The notes under the pieces: generated by a model
The model's input: only the letters and a program-made list of their open reading frames with translations
What the model was told of the DNA's origin: nothing
The model's database searches: none
Position numbers and translations under genes: made by a program
Assembly: GCA_023525715.1 (NCBI GenBank)
Contig: CM042012.1
Coordinates: 119,928,298 to 119,992,297 of the forward strand
Direction: 5' to 3'
DNA from: Cichorium intybus
Taxonomy: Eukaryota > Streptophyta > Magnoliopsida > Asterales > Asteraceae
Length of the DNA stretch: 64,000 nt
In this document: one piece after another, positions 33,110-46,292 of the stretch
How positions within the stretch are numbered: position 1 is the first letter of the stretch
How the letters are laid out: every line of letters begins with the position of its first letter

Positions 33110-36100
33110 CAGGGGCGAATTCACAGCTTGGGAAGGTAGGTCCTTGGACCCACCTAAAATTTTTTTTTATTTTTTTTTTCTAGTAACAGTTATATTGTAG
33201 AAATATCAGGAACCACCTTGTAAAAAATAAGTGACCTACTTAATATTATTGAGAACTAAATATATTATTTATTTAGCCCATAAAATACCATTGATCCATT
33301 GTATAAGTCCATTAAAACATTACCTTAAATGTTAAATAGCCCAACCCATTTAAATAAACCAAAAAAAAAAAAAATACGGCAAGTCGGCAACTCACGTAAT
33401 CACGCAAAGACGCAAACTGCACGTTGATCGATTCACTCATTCGTGGCCTTCTGTGATCGATTCACTCATTCGCGATTCACTCATTCACAAATCACAGCCA
33501 CATGCCCACATTGATTCGGCCCCACAAGGTTTGTTAATTGTTACGTTCTTGATTTCAGTTTTGTACTTTTGTTCCTTTGTATATCCAATTGTTCATTGCT
33601 GAATTTTGAGAATTTGAGGAATTCTATTGTGCAATTGAGATTTGATTTATTATTGTCATTAAGTTACTTGTTGATTAATTGCGTAATCAAGTTCAAATGT
33701 TTAATTGTGTAATTAAGTTACTTCTTGATTTGTGTAATTGATAAAAGTAATTGAAACAATGATAGTCAATTGTTTTATTTAATTGTACTGCATTTGTCTT
33801 TAATTTCAGAATCAAAGATGTCTTTGCACAATTTTTTTAAAAAGAAAGAAGATGTTCAGCAACATAAGTACACGAAGGTTGATTTAAATTCGTTGCCCGT
33901 TGATCCGGCAGAACGACCAAGTATGGAATGTTATCATGTGAATCAAAGAGATGAAATTAGAAGAGCATACTTGCAAAAAGGGCCTTTCCAACCTCAAAAC
34001 CATAAATTCCCACAACGTGATTTCGGAGGTAAACCTCGAAGATTTAATCTATCTTGGTTTGATGATAATAAATATTGGTTAGAATATAGTATAAAAGAGG
34101 ATGCTGCATTCTGTTTATGTTGTTATCTATTTAAATCAAGTATACCAAACCAAGGTGGAGCAGATCAGTTTGTGAAATCCGGATTCAAAGCTTGGAATAG
34201 GAAATCAGGAATAGATAGTCATAAAGGTGGAACTCCACATAATCTTGCTGTCCAAAAGTGTCAAAACTTGATGAACCAAAGACAATCAATCACGTCTGCT
34301 TTTCAGAAACAAACTACTTTACAAGAAAGAGAATATCGTATTCGTTTGAATGCTTCAATTGATTGTATTATATTCCTCTTGAGACAAGGATTAGCATTAC
34401 GTGGTCACGATGAGACGGAAGAATCTCAAAATAAAGGTAACTTTCTTGAACTATTACAATGGTTAGCTGATCGATGTGATGTTGTAGAGCGTGTTGTGTT
34501 AAAGAATGCTCTAAAAAATGCACAAATGAAATGCGGTGATATCCAAAAAGATATTGTGCATGCATGTTCAGATGCAATTCTAAATGTTATTATGGAAGAA
34601 CTTGGAAAAGATTTTTTTGCAATTTTAGTAGACGAGTCACGTGATGTGTCTTGTAAAGAACAATTGGCATTGGTTTTGAGGTTTGTTAATAAAAAAGGTG
34701 AAGTTGTAGAAAGGTTTGTTGGCCTTAGAAGTGTTAGTGATACTTCAGCTTTATCACTAAAGGCTACCATTTATGATATGCTCTCAAAGTTGAATTTAAG
34801 TATTTCTAGGATTAGAGGGCAAGGCTATGATGGTGCTAGTAACATGAGTGGCACATTCAACGGGTTGAAGACTTTGATTATGAATGAAACAAAATCTGCA
34901 TACTTTGTTCATTGTTTTGCTCATCAGTTACAGTTAGCGCTAGTGTTTGTTGCAAAGAATCACACGAAGGTTAATGATTTCTTTGATGTCCTTTCTCGGC
35001 TATTAAATCTTATTGGATCTTCATACAAACGAAGAGATAATTTACGAAAAAAACAAGCAGCTAAAGTTATAGAAGCATTGGCTGAAGGTTTGCTTTATAT
35101 TAAATTGACTATTCAATTATTTGCAACTATTTTTAGTTTTTTTTATGCTAATTAACTTTTTATATGGTTTATTTTAGGTGACCTTGAGAGTGGTACTGGT
35201 TTGAACCAAGAAGTAGGTATTAAACGACCATTTGATACTCGATGGGGTTCTCATTTTGCATCTTTATTAAATATCCAAACCATATACGCTTCCATTTGTG
35301 ATGTACTTGAAGACCTTGGTGAAGACAATAGTGATTCTGATCGTAAAGCCGAAGCAATTCGCATCTTAAGGTCATTAAAATCATTTGATTTTGTGTTTTG
35401 TCTACACTTGATTATCGATATCTTAGGAGTCACGGATCATTTGAATAAAACACTACAAAAAAAAGATCAGGATATCGTAAATGCCATGAATCAAGTAAGT
35501 AGCTCTAAAAAAGCAATTCAAGAAATTAGGGATGTAGGATGGGAACCACTTTTAGAGAAGGTTAATTTGTTTTGTGATAAAAACGAAATTGAAGTCGTGG
35601 ATATGAAAGATGCCTATTATAATGGATTCAGTCGTCGAAGAGGTTCACAGGTTAGTAATGTGTGCTACCACCAACTACCAAGTTAATTAATTTATTTATT
35701 GTTTTTTGTCGTTAGTTATTAATTAAAAAAAATCTTTTTATTTGAAGGTTAACAACTTGCACCACTATCAAGTTGATGTATTTAAGGCGGTGATTGATAT
35801 GCAACTTCAAGAGCTGAACCATCGGTTTAATGAAGTCAACACGAATTTACTTCTTTGTATTGCTTGTTTGTGCCCGAGTGAGTCTTTCAAGGCCTTTGAT
35901 TTGGATAAAATAATGGAAATGGCTACACTTTATCAGGAATAATTTCCAACAGAATATGATCTTCGAGTTCTTGAAGTGGAACTTGGAAATTACATCAAGG
36001 ATGTTCGAGGAGATGAACGATTTAATCATTTGAAGAGTATTGGAGACCTTGCCAAAAAGATGGTTGAAGAAAAGAAGCATATAATATTTCCAAAGGTTTA

Positions 36101-36467
36101 TCTTCTTTTAAAACTTGCGTTGATCTTACCCGTCGCAACAGCAAGTGTGGAACGTGCATTTTCAGCAATGAAGTTGATAAAGACTGATATACGCAACAAA
36201 ATGGGCGATCAATTTTTGAGTGATAGTTTAGTGTCTTATGTTGAAAAAAGTGTTTTAGAAAGTATCAATAATGATACAATTATGAAAATATTTCAAAATA
36301 TAAGACCTCGTCGAATTCAGTTGTAAGAACTTTAGTATAACTATTCAGGTTATGTTTACTTTTTTAAAGACATGATTCGACCCGCTTTTGGTATTTTTTT
36401 TAGTACTTTCGTTTTTTTTTTACTTAAATAATGAACCACGTGAATTTTGATTCTAGATTCGCCACTG
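33110..36467 (+). mobile_element. hAT transposon with nearly intact transposase
   Basis: Ends CAGGGGCGAATTCA and TAGATTCGCCACTG are imperfect inverted repeats (11 of 14 match). A perfect 8-bp target duplication TGTGAGAC lies at 33102-33109 and 36468-36475. 3,358 bp; all signals of a complete hAT insertion. Confidence 0.95.
33818..36326 (+). pseudogene. hAT transposase (TTF-type zinc finger, DUF4371, hAT dimerisation)
   Basis: Excises and reinserts the element. Exons 33818-35087, 35178-35650 and 35748-36326 join in frame at GT/AG introns and would give 773 codons. ATG 33818 follows a likely 5'-UTR intron acceptor (TTTCAG). The N-terminal TTF-type zinc finger includes 'FCLCCYLFK'. Next is the RNase H-like DUF4371 core with 'FFAILVDESRDVS' and 'RGQGYDGASNMSG', then 'VHCFAHQLQLAL'. 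The C-terminal hAT dimerisation motif is 'ATASVERAFSAMKLIK'. One defect is visible: an in-frame TAA at 35940-35942 in exon 3, before the dimerisation region. It is otherwise full-length for the plant family. A shorter product of about 644 residues might still be translated. Confidence 0.93.
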
Positions 36468-36475
36468 TGTGAGAC

Positions 36476-36780
36476 CACTTAAACATGCCACTTTTTTCTT
36501 TGCATTTATGTATAATTATATATTATATCTAACATTTCCGAGCATGTTCTCTTTCTTTACATTTTCTTTCCTTTGTAAAAGTTAATCATAGAAACCAAGA
36601 TGGGAGGTGTGGTTATACAAAATAGCCTTTTGAATATTATTATAAAATAACCGTTCATGTTGCGTAAATATCATTTTTTATGATTAAACATTTTTAATCA
36701 AGTCATCAGCTGTTTTAAAGTTACCGAAAACACAAATCAAATCATCACACATTTTTCGAGCCGGTCCTCAGCATATTTTA

Positions 36781-36822
<42 letters not shown>

Positions 36823-37192
36823 TGCATAATTTTTGGAGGAAACTCAAACTTCAAGTTTTGGTCATCACCGGCCAAACGTGGTTGTTTTCTAGATGGGTAG
36901 ATTTTGACATTTGGATAAAAAGTCGTCCACGAATAGTATAATTTTCTTTTTAAAGGGCTCCTTGTGAATATTCTTAACGAGTTTTTAAGCGTGTTGTCAT
37001 TTTGTTTTTGGCCTTTTGGGCACCTTAAGCTTGACCCCCCCAAATTAATGTCAAACCATCACACCGTTGAAAACAAAGTTATTGATACCGGAAAAACACG
37101 CTCACCTGCCAGGGCTTTTATGTTGCTCTTGGTTGGTTCCTTTTTTTTTTTTTTTTTCCTATGAAAGTTGGAAATTATGCCCAAAAATCTAT
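36476..37192. other. Intergenic stretch with an A tract
   Basis: A run of 37-38 A residues at about 36782-36819 and a T run at 37140-37157. Nothing coding is recognised; the frames here come from homopolymers. Confidence 0.5.
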
Positions 37193-37207
37193 ACTTTATG
37201 ATTAGTT

Positions 37208-37418
37208 TTTTTTTTTTTTTTTTGGACCGACGACACAGTAAAACCACCTTCTGCTCCCCCAGGTCGGCATTTAGTCGGCAGCCCGGGTCCTGCAGCCTGT
37301 GCCCCCACGCCAAGAAAAATCCCTCACATGGGGCGTCAACCAGGCTTGAACCCGGGACCTCTCACCCACTGGGTATATAACCCGATGCATCCACCCAGTT
37401 GATCTGGGCTTCACTTGC
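37208..37418 (-). mobile_element. tRNA-derived SINE, copy 1
   Basis: On the minus strand it starts with a tRNA-like head: an A-box-like segment near CCCAGATCAACTGGGTGG and a B box in GGTCCCGGGTTCAAGCC. A GC-rich body follows, and it ends in a poly(A) tail (plus-strand T run from 37208). A perfect 15-bp target duplication ACTTTATGATTAGTT flanks it (37193-37207, 37419-37433), as expected from LINE-driven target-primed insertion. No tRNA gene function is likely. Confidence 0.92.
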
Positions 37419-37639
37419 ACTTTATGATTAGTTAAATGATACATCTTTGATGATTTATTATGTTTATATTTTGTTTATTAACAAAAAGAAACATTTGAGC
37501 AAGATTGCAACTGGGTGTATTATGTTGTTTGGAGCTCGCAAGTGAAACATTCTTTGGTCGGGTTAATATGTTATACTGCTAGATTTAACTTGGGGTGTTT
37601 TTAGGATAGGATGGAAGAAACCTCCCTAATCATATATTA

Positions 37640-38310
37640 TCAGGGGTTGTATATTAACGGAACATTCAGTGAACCATTTGTGAATCGTTCAGCAGAAAAT
37701 TCGTTTATTTAATAAGTGAACCAACATGAATAAAAGATTTTGTTTGTTAAGCTAAACAAATAAACATGAATAATGGTCTTGCTCGTTCGTTTCTGTTCTT
37801 GAACATTAGTTTATGTCCCTTCACTTACGTTCGTTATGTTTATTTATGTTTGTACGTTTATGATAAGGTTTTATATCACATTAATATTGTACAACAATGA
37901 GAGTGAAAGTGAAGCCTCTATGTGTGATCCAAGTTTTGGAACTTCTAGATTTTGTAAATATATCAAAATGACACTATTAATTACAATCAATATATAAAAA
38001 ATGTTTACGATCAAATTTTGAGTTCTTGATTTAGATGATTATGTTCGTTTAAATTTATTTATGTTTCTTTATGTTCATTCATTCATTTATGTTCGTTTTT
38101 TTGTGATGGTTTATGCTTATTTAACATCTCAACGAACATAAACACACGAACACGAACAAATGAATTTGTTAATAGAACAAACACGAAAAATAATATATTT
38201 CATTTGTTTATTTTTTGTGTTTGTTGTTTTGTTCGGTTCACTTAAACAAGCACATATGAATAAGTTCTTGTTCATGTTCGTTCGATTAGTTTACATCCTT
38301 AGGGATTGTC
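37640..38310. mobile_element. Probable hAT-type MITE with GTTCG/CGAAC repeats
   Basis: Starts near CAGGGGTTGTATATTAACGG and ends near the complement of CTAAGGATGTAAACTAATCG, an imperfect hAT-like pair. The interior is full of TTCGTT/AACGAA words in both orientations. No convincing 8-bp target duplication was found, so the borders are approximate. Confidence 0.4.
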
Positions 38311-39661
38311 ATGTATTGCTCAATTTGGATAATTTATCTTTGATTGGAATGAAAATATCTTCAACAATGTTACATGTTGCTATACATAAGTTTTATTTTT
38401 GGCTAAATGTGGCTCCTCAAGTGTTAGAATATAGGGGTATTGAATATCAAAAGGAACTTAGTTATATCTTCAAAAACTTTTAATTTTGACCATGTAGTTT
38501 GGGTTACACGAAATCAAATTTTGGATAATTGGAGAAATTGGTATTTTCTTTTTAAGACCAAAACCAAAAGACAAACACAATACATGTTTGTTTGGTATCC
38601 TAGTAGGGTACCAGTCAATAGGATACAACTCTAGTCAGGTACAAGGGAAACGCCCCTGACAAGTTTATTGGATAAAGCTCCTGATGGCGGCCCCACCAAT
38701 TTTACTTGAAATTAAATTGACAAAGCTAATAAATTAGCTCTTCTTAACTTTTAACTTATGACTTATTAAAAGTATTGAAAAAAAAGCTTTTAAGACAGCT
38801 TATTTTTTATCCAAATACTACTTTTGACTTATTGACTTTTCAAAAAATCAATAAGTAAATAAGTTAAAAGTCGTCATAATCTCAAACACCCGAGTATAAT
38901 GATCAACTCGATTCTATTGAGATTGAACAAACTCAACGAAGTGATCATCTCACATACCATATTGTGTCTAATACTCAAATGTCATGACTATCCCTTATAT
39001 GCCTGATTATATTCTTTGGGCAAAGTAGTTCCACTCTCGTAGTGTAAAATTAGTTTTATAACATTAACCCTAGAATCAATACACATGTATTAAAGTGATA
39101 CCAAAATACTACGATACACATGTGAGCATGTCTTTCTCTTGTGTTTTTCAATATCTAACATGCCCTTTTTGATTAAAATATTGAGCTAGTTTTTTTTCAT
39201 CAAATACGCTCCATATTTTAATTTCGAGAGAAGTCTCTTACATATAAAAAAATATCTGATTTATTATTCATAACCAACAAAATGTCATTGTTAACATTTT
39301 TCCTATGGACAAAATTTCATAATTCAGATATTATTTGCTACATGTTAATCCAATTTTAGCATGACGTGATCGATCACGAGACATCATGGGCATCACCTTG
39401 TATAATTTATACGAATATTATTTTAATATTCGTTTTTGTCAAGCCGATATTAAGACTAGTAGGCTACAAAATCCAGAAAATTAGTTAGCTTCCAAAGCAA
39501 ATAATTCAAGAAAATATGAAGAAGTGAAAAGATTCGTGACAAATCTGTTGACTTTTCCATCTCCGATCTTCTATGCGGATAACGATCTGATGCCACGTAT
39601 TGTTTTTTATATTTTATGATGATACGATCACGATATTTTATTGTTGCTTAAATATATATGA
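38311..39661. other. Gene-free AT-rich stretch
   Basis: No coding region, terminal repeat or RNA gene recognised. 38730-38880 has repeated TTGACTTATT/AATAAGT words in both orientations, perhaps a MITE relic. Confidence 0.4.
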
Positions 39662-40012
39662 TTATTATTAGAGAAAACTGCAAAAATGGTCATTGTTTGC
39701 TGTTTTTTGTGGTTTTGGTCCAAACATTTGCAAATTTTTATAGATGGTCCTTTTTCGGAGGTTTCTTTATAGATTTGGTCCCTATCCAAACTGAAATATC
39801 TATTTTACCCTTTAAAAAAATTTTCCAATTAATTTTAATTTTTAACAGATTTATTAAATAAAAAAATAAAAATAAATCCTCCCCTCTCTCTCTCTCTCTT
39901 CCATCTCTTCGTTTCCCTTTTTAATTGCAAAACTCATGCCACCGTCACCAAGAAACCCACCAGCATCTCCCTTCTCTCTCGACCTTCACCGGTCTCTCAA
40001 CACCCCTCCGGT

Positions 40013-40014
<2 letters not shown>

Positions 40015-40096
<82 letters not shown>
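40015..40096. repeat. (CT)n microsatellite in MULE A
   Basis: 82 bp of CT repeat. The Ser/Leu-rich frames across it are artefacts. Confidence 0.98.
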
Positions 40097-40098
<2 letters not shown>

Positions 40099-41192
40099 AT
40101 CTTCAGTTTATTTTAAAGTCTGGTTGCATTAAGTGGTTAGTTTTGATAATGGTTCAGACCAGGAGAGTTCTTGTAATCTGGTTGCAGAGCTGTAAAGAAA
40201 TCAGTATATATTGGGTTGTTTCTTGATGTTCATCTTTAGTATTTGTGTCAAGTACAGAGAGGATTTGGTTATAAGAAATCGACCAAATATATCTCTGTAA
40301 TTGAATCATCACCAAACACAAATTAATCATCACCAAACACAAATTATGTGCGATTAAATGTTTTGCGAATCACGAATCTAAACATTTTTTAAGTCGAACC
40401 AAGAAATTGATCACAGTAGATTGATCTGACACCCACCACATTCCTCTCTTCTCTCTCCTCACTTCGCCCTTGGTTCGTCTTCTCCGGTGGATACACACAC
40501 ACACACACACCCCTGCAACTAAACACACACACACCCACCTATGTCTTGATTCAAAACCACATAATGCCAGTGATGAAAAAATTGGAGAATTACAATCAAA
40601 GCCCTAATTGCGATCATCGAGTAAAATCACAACCAAAGCATCAAACGAAAAGAAAAAGGGCATTATATTACACATACCCAGAAATTGAACGGATGACGCA
40701 TGAGCAACATTAGCTGGCTTTCCTACACAAATACCCATTTGAGAGTGGTGTTCTTCTAAAATCAAAATCGAGGGTGGTCAAGGAAATAACAGTTGGTGGG
40801 GTGTTTGGGGGTATTAATTTGGTGTTTGATTTTTTTTCAAAATGGTATACTTTAACCTTCGAGACTGGAGTTCGGTGAGGTTTTATTAGAGCACGTTTTC
40901 CCTTTTATTCGGCTACTCCGAGCATGCAAACAGATAAGTAAAGGCCGTCGGTGAGGAAGGAGGCTGTCGGAGAGAGCGCCTGCATCGTGCTTGTGCCGAA
41001 GAGAGAAAGAGAAGACGGGGGAGGGGGATACAGTTGGTGGGGTGTTTGGGGGTATTAATTGTTTTTATTTTATTTAATAAATTTGTTAAAAGTTAAAATT
41101 AATATGAAAAAGAAATGAAAAGGGTAAAATAGACATTTTATTTTGGACAGAGACCTAAACCACAAAGAAACCTTCTAATAAGGACTATTTTC

Positions 41193-41425
41193 GAGAAAAT
41201 TACAAAATTGGTCCCTGTGGTTTGCCAAAATGGCCAGGTTTGGTCCAAAATGGGTTTCACTAGCACCACCAGTCCAAAATTGTTGTATTTGTTGCGAGTT
41301 TGGTCCAATTTCTTAAAAAAAACCTAGAATAACTATTTTGCCATTGCTGTTTTCTTTTTTCTTTTCTTTTAATTGAAAAAAAAACAAAAAAGAAAAACTA
41401 AAATCCCGAACACCCTTTAAGCGTA

Positions 41426-41495
<70 letters not shown>

Positions 41496-42689
41496 TCAAA
41501 TCGGGATCCCTAAATTCATCTCCACCAGAAACCACCTCCACCCGCTCCACTCCGACAAGCACATATAGTCATACACCACCATTCCAATCTCCTCTCTGCA
41601 TCAGCACTACCTGCTCCACCTCCTGTTGAAGCCCTCGTAATTTCCACTCACGAGTTCGAATTTGGCAGGAAGATGAACACACCCATCAAGAACTACTCAC
41701 AATTTAAATTCATACTGTCAAACTCGCAACCGATCTGAATCTGTACATGTTCGATTGGCATACAAATCCCTAGACCCCTCCCCAATTTCGCATTCAGATT
41801 TGAATTTGCACACAATCGATTAAAGAGTAAACTTTTGATGGGTGTGGTGATTCATGGCTTCCCTTGGAAATCGAAAACCAACAACCAGGTGCAGATGAAG
41901 CAAGCAGGTATACAATTAAACAACAGCTCTCCTAGCAGAAGAAGATGAAGGTAGTATCAATGGCTATTTGACTCCATAAGCACCACCATCTCCGATCTTT
42001 CTTCTATCGAAGCCACCCCACCCCCTCCCCATCTCTCCGGTCAACACCACAAGAACCATTGAATACAAACCCAAAATCGGAAATCAGACAAAAACCCAGA
42101 AATCATACACAAACCCAAAATCACACATTAGACACAAACCTAAAAATCGATTCTACTGGAAGGAAAGGGAAACAATGGAGCTGCTACTAATTTCGACCTT
42201 ATGTTTCTGAAACAATCGAACAACATATTTTAGGGCTTGAATCAACACCCCCACCCTCCCCTCTTCGTTCCATGCAAACGTCGTCGATGATCGGAGGTCG
42301 AAAATAGAGCAGTGGTCAAAGGTCGAAGGTGCAAGGATGATCGGAGAAGTTACCGATGTGTTTGTTCCCTGACTTCAAAGCGTGAGAGAAAGAGAGAGAG
42401 GCGAGAGAGAAGAATGAGAGAGTGAGAGAGAGAGAGAGGTGAGAGAGTAAGGGGAGGGTTTTTATTTCTCTTTTTGTTTTTTTTAAATCAAAAAAAATAT
42501 AAAATAAATTAAAAGAAAAGAAAAAAGAAAACAGCAAGGGCAAAATAGTCATTCTAGGTATTTCTTTAAGAAATTGGACCAAACTCGCAACAAATACAAC
42601 AATTTTGGATTGGTGGTGCTAGTGAAACCCATTTTGGACCAAACCTAGCCATTTTGGCAAACCACAAGGACCAATTTTGCAATTTTCTC
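41193..42689. mobile_element. MULE B (nested in MULE A)
   Basis: Near-identical TIRs of about 150 bp start GAGAAAATTACAAAATTGGT and GAGAAAATTGCAAAATTGGT. A perfect 9-bp target duplication ACTATTTTC lies at 41184-41192 and 42690-42698. The interior (about 41430-42450) has a CT tract on one side and GA-rich sequence on the other, with C-rich, 5'-UTR-like sequence between. No transposase. A Pack-MULE origin of the interior is an inference. Confidence 0.94.
41429..41492. repeat. (CT)n microsatellite in MULE B
   Basis: 64 bp of TC repeat at the start of the interior. Confidence 0.98.
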
Positions 42690-42782
42690 ACTATTTTCAC
42701 GTTTTTGAAAGTCAATGGACCTTATCCACAGAAAATCGCAAACCATAGGGACCATTTTTGCAGTTTTCTCTTATTATTAACT

Positions 42783-43151
42783 GTTTCCTCACTCCAAATT
42801 TGCAATTTGGTTACTTTTTGGTCTTTATTTAGTTTGATGCAATATATAAATATGCAAAATAACTTCCAACTGTGATATGTTTGTTTCCTCACTCCAAATT
42901 TGCAATTTGGTTACTTTTTAGTCTTTATTTAGTTTGATGCAATATATAAATATGCAAAATAACTTTCAACTGTTGGTTAGATGTGTTTTGTTTGCATCTA
43001 TTTGGATTATCTTTGGCAAACTAACTAAAAAGTTAGGTGCTAGTTGAAAAAATGCAAAATAACTTTCAACTGTTGGTTAGATGTGTTTTGTTTGCATCTA
43101 TTTGGATTATCTTTGGCAAACTAACTAAGAAGTTAGGTGCTAGCTGAAAAA
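42783..43151. repeat. Two overlapping 100-bp tandem duplications
   Basis: The unit starting GTTTCCTCACTCCAAATTTG repeats at 42783 and 42883. The next unit, ATGCAAAATAACTTTCAACT, repeats at about 42952 and 43052. Each pair differs at only a few bases. They lie directly outside the right border of MULE A. AACTAGC/GCTAGTT-type words continue to about 43260. Confidence 0.9.
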
Positions 43152-44256
43152 CTAGCGGGTAGCTAGAAAACTAGCGACTAACTGAAAAACTAATTGCAGT
43201 TGAAAAACTAGCTGATAATAAATGACGTTTGGTTAAAACTAGTTGTATAAACTAGTTGAAAAACGTAAAATGACATACGCAAAAAATTTAACAGTACGTG
43301 TATATACATATCCAATTATATTATGAATGGTAAATTTCGAATATTTTGAAAACGCTATTTTAAATGTTACATGTACTAGCATTTTAAAATACTAGCTTAT
43401 ATGTTATCTATACGCTAGTTTTTGGTATGCCAAACATGTAAATGAAAAAAACTCGAAAAAAAAATTAGTTTACAAGCTAGATGTGGTACGTCAAACATAG
43501 CCTTAGTATCAAGATTCATTGATATTTTAAGTGCATTTTGATTATAAAATATAGATTCTTTTATCTTTTTATTGATTACTTTTTTTAGAACGAGCATTTT
43601 ATGTTTTAAAATCTTGAGTACTTAAATCGTTTTGTGTAAAAATGATTCTGTCAAGTGTAATTTTTAAGAAAGACAAGCAAATCGTACCTACATATTTGCA
43701 ATGATTAAAGTTACAAATACCAACAGACTTCTATCCCAGCGGTATTTGGTGTTGCCTTCCATCTTAAAGGATGAGGGTTCTAGTCTCTTTGGAGACATTG
43801 GTGGTAGTTTAGGAGGTGTTTAGGTTAGGAGTATTGTGTTACACATAGTTTTATTAACTTAGTTATGTTTTTTTTATAACTTACTTATGTGCTACATGTA
43901 TTTTCAAAAAGAAAACCACACATATATGAATTGGTAACTTTTGCTGTTTTGGGTTTTGGAAATTATAACGCATACCAAATTTAGTTTCCTTGAGATGTTT
44001 TTTTTAACCGCAAGACTTCATTTGAAAGCAGGAGTCTCAAGTCTATTTGAGGCTCCGGACAAAAAGATTGAGGCCCTTTGCAGTAAAATTTCTTTTGGAG
44101 TAAAGGAAGACGAAACCTCCAGAAAATTCTATTAATTAAAAAGAATAATAATAAAGAAATAATAAGTAAGTTGGAGACTCATTACTTACAGAAATAATAA
44201 AGGCCCCGTAACAAGTATTCGGATGTCAAACAACCTAACAACTATTGATTAGAAAA

Positions 44257-44297
<41 letters not shown>

Positions 44298-44354
44298 CAC
44301 CAATTTACATTTACTAGATTTTTTAGATGCAAAGTTGTACATCTTAAACAGATA
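43152..44354. other. Gene-free stretch
   Basis: Contains repeated CTAGTT/AACTAG words up to 43500 (probably a MITE relic) and an A tract of about 34 bases at 44260-44293. No gene recognised. Confidence 0.4.
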
Positions 44355-44945
44355 CAATGAACTAAAATATTCAACTATGTAGATAAATGTATTATAAAAA
44401 AACCCTTTTCGCCATGCATGTATTAGAAATTTATTTTCTAAGTTGTCGTGTTATCGGGCAACCATATTTTAAAACGATTAAAACACCATATATGCAAAGG
44501 TATTGTGGCTTCATGTGCTCGAGGCATGTGGTGTTGAGTACACGTTGTCGTTTGATTATGCAAACAATGGTCACTTTCATCGACCTAACATTGTTATTAT
44601 AACATTGTGAAATCTTACTACAATTAGTCGTTTTGTACACGTTGCCACCTGTGCTGCTTAAAACAAATAATTAGGGCTTATTAAATGTGTTCTTTTTCTC
44701 TCAATAATATTACAATGCATATAAAAAATGAAATGGATGCTTAATAAAATTAAGTCAAACTAATACGTGCAAATTATAATAAAATGTCTGCTAATGGCCA
44801 CACGCACTTTTTTTACACCAAATAATAAAGTTGCATACTTCATATACTCCGTATTTAACTGTACTCTGAATTTATTTTGTTGATTTGATATTACAAGTTT
44901 CGAATCTTTACCAAGTACACGTGTGCAAATAAAAAAGAAGTATCG
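44355..44945. repeat. Unclassified dispersed repeat, copy 2
   Basis: Direct-orientation match to 180-790 with small gaps throughout. The 71-aa frame inside it is not conserved in the other copy, so it is unlikely to be a gene. Confidence 0.6.
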
Positions 44946-46291
44946 GAAATTATTTGTCCTTTTGATATTTGAAGGAGAAAAAAGAAAAAAAAAATAGGAA
45001 CTTGATATTCTATTAGAGGTTTTTTGATAAATTCTTGCTATACATACGTTTTGTATGTTGTTGATCTAAAATCTAAATCATATAATATACGTTTAAATGA
45101 GAATTCGGATGATCTAAAATAGAATTTGATTTTCGGTTGATTTTAATTACAACATATACCCTTAAAATTTGATTTTTAAATCACATATCTTACAACAAAA
45201 CTTGTCTGGAAATGTTATTATCATATTTGCATTATACCCTTTTAAATTTGAGTGATGTGGGACTGGTATATTACAAGGAATTATTGCAATATTGATTTGA
45301 ATGAGAGTTAATAGACTTATAGTTTTTTAAAGACTTCTTATTGTATTAAAGCTAAAATATTAGTTAAGATATCAACTTCAAATAAATAAATCATTATTAC
45401 AGTATTACTATAAGATTGCTATAAATTACATAAATATCAATCATTTTCTACGCACAAAAAAGTTAAAGTTTACTAAAAACACTTCACTAACGTCAAATAT
45501 ATATCTTGATACAATAAACTTGAGAATTTTTTGAAATGAAATAGTAATCAACAAATACGTTAGGTTGAAGATAAATCTTTTCATTCTTAGTATCACGTAT
45601 AATAAAAAGTGTCAAATTCTTTTAAATAATTGTGTATAATATACATAATCGAGAAACGTGATGTGAAAATATACATGTAAATAAGTTTTTTTTATTTGTT
45701 ACATTTATATTCTTGTAAAAAAGCTAGTCACTTTATTTATAACAGAGATTAGATACTAAAATGGCACAAGTATGTATCGATAATTGATAAATAGAGTTTT
45801 AAAGAATACTTGATGTGTTGATTGAAAAAAAAGGACGACACCCATATTCATTGCCAAATATGCAACCCACCCATACTTACAGTATCCTAGGTCACGTGAA
45901 ATATTTTTCATGATGTAAAATATTTTATTAAAAAAACGATAGCTAACATTTTACCTTTTAGGGCATTTCTTTTAGTTTTTTATTTATTATTTTATAATTA
46001 TCAGAAACAAAAAAACTTAAAAAATATATTATGATATAATATATTAGAATTATCGTTTCTAAATAAAATTAGACATAGGTTATACAATTTATAATATCTT
46101 GTGATTATCGTTTATACAATAAAGTAATAATTAGTATGTTATTATATAATATTTTTTTAATAATTAACAAAGTAAATCAGAAATTAATATATTATCTATA
46201 AGGTACAATTTTTCAATGCTTTAATTATTTGTTTAGAGGTATTAGTAAAAAAACACCTTCATCATTAATTTATAATGTCTCATCAATTTGA
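44946..46291. other. Very AT-rich gene-free stretch
   Basis: No ORF above 60 codons with any recognised motif, and no repeat borders found. Confidence 0.45.
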
Positions 46292-46292
46292 G

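Larger units (their letters stand above)
39671..42770. mobile_element. MULE A (outer)
   Basis: Terminal repeats begin GAGAAAACTGCAAAAATGGTC; a perfect 9-bp target duplication TTATTATTA lies at 39662-39670 and 42771-42779. 3,100 bp including MULE B (41193-42689) and its target copy, so about 1.6 kb alone. A second inverted stretch (TTTACCCTTT / AAAGGGTAAAAT) lies deeper. The interior holds a CT microsatellite and CT/CCACC-rich sequence like plant 5' UTRs, without a recognisable ORF. Confidence 0.92.

Noticed and set aside
37208..37418. Functional tRNA gene
   Set aside because: Only A/B-box-like parts are present, joined to a GC-rich body with an A tail and a 15-bp target repeat, which indicates a SINE.
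39925..40226. Ser/Leu-repeat frames of 63 and 96 codons
   Set aside because: Produced by the (CT)n microsatellite; no conserved flanks.
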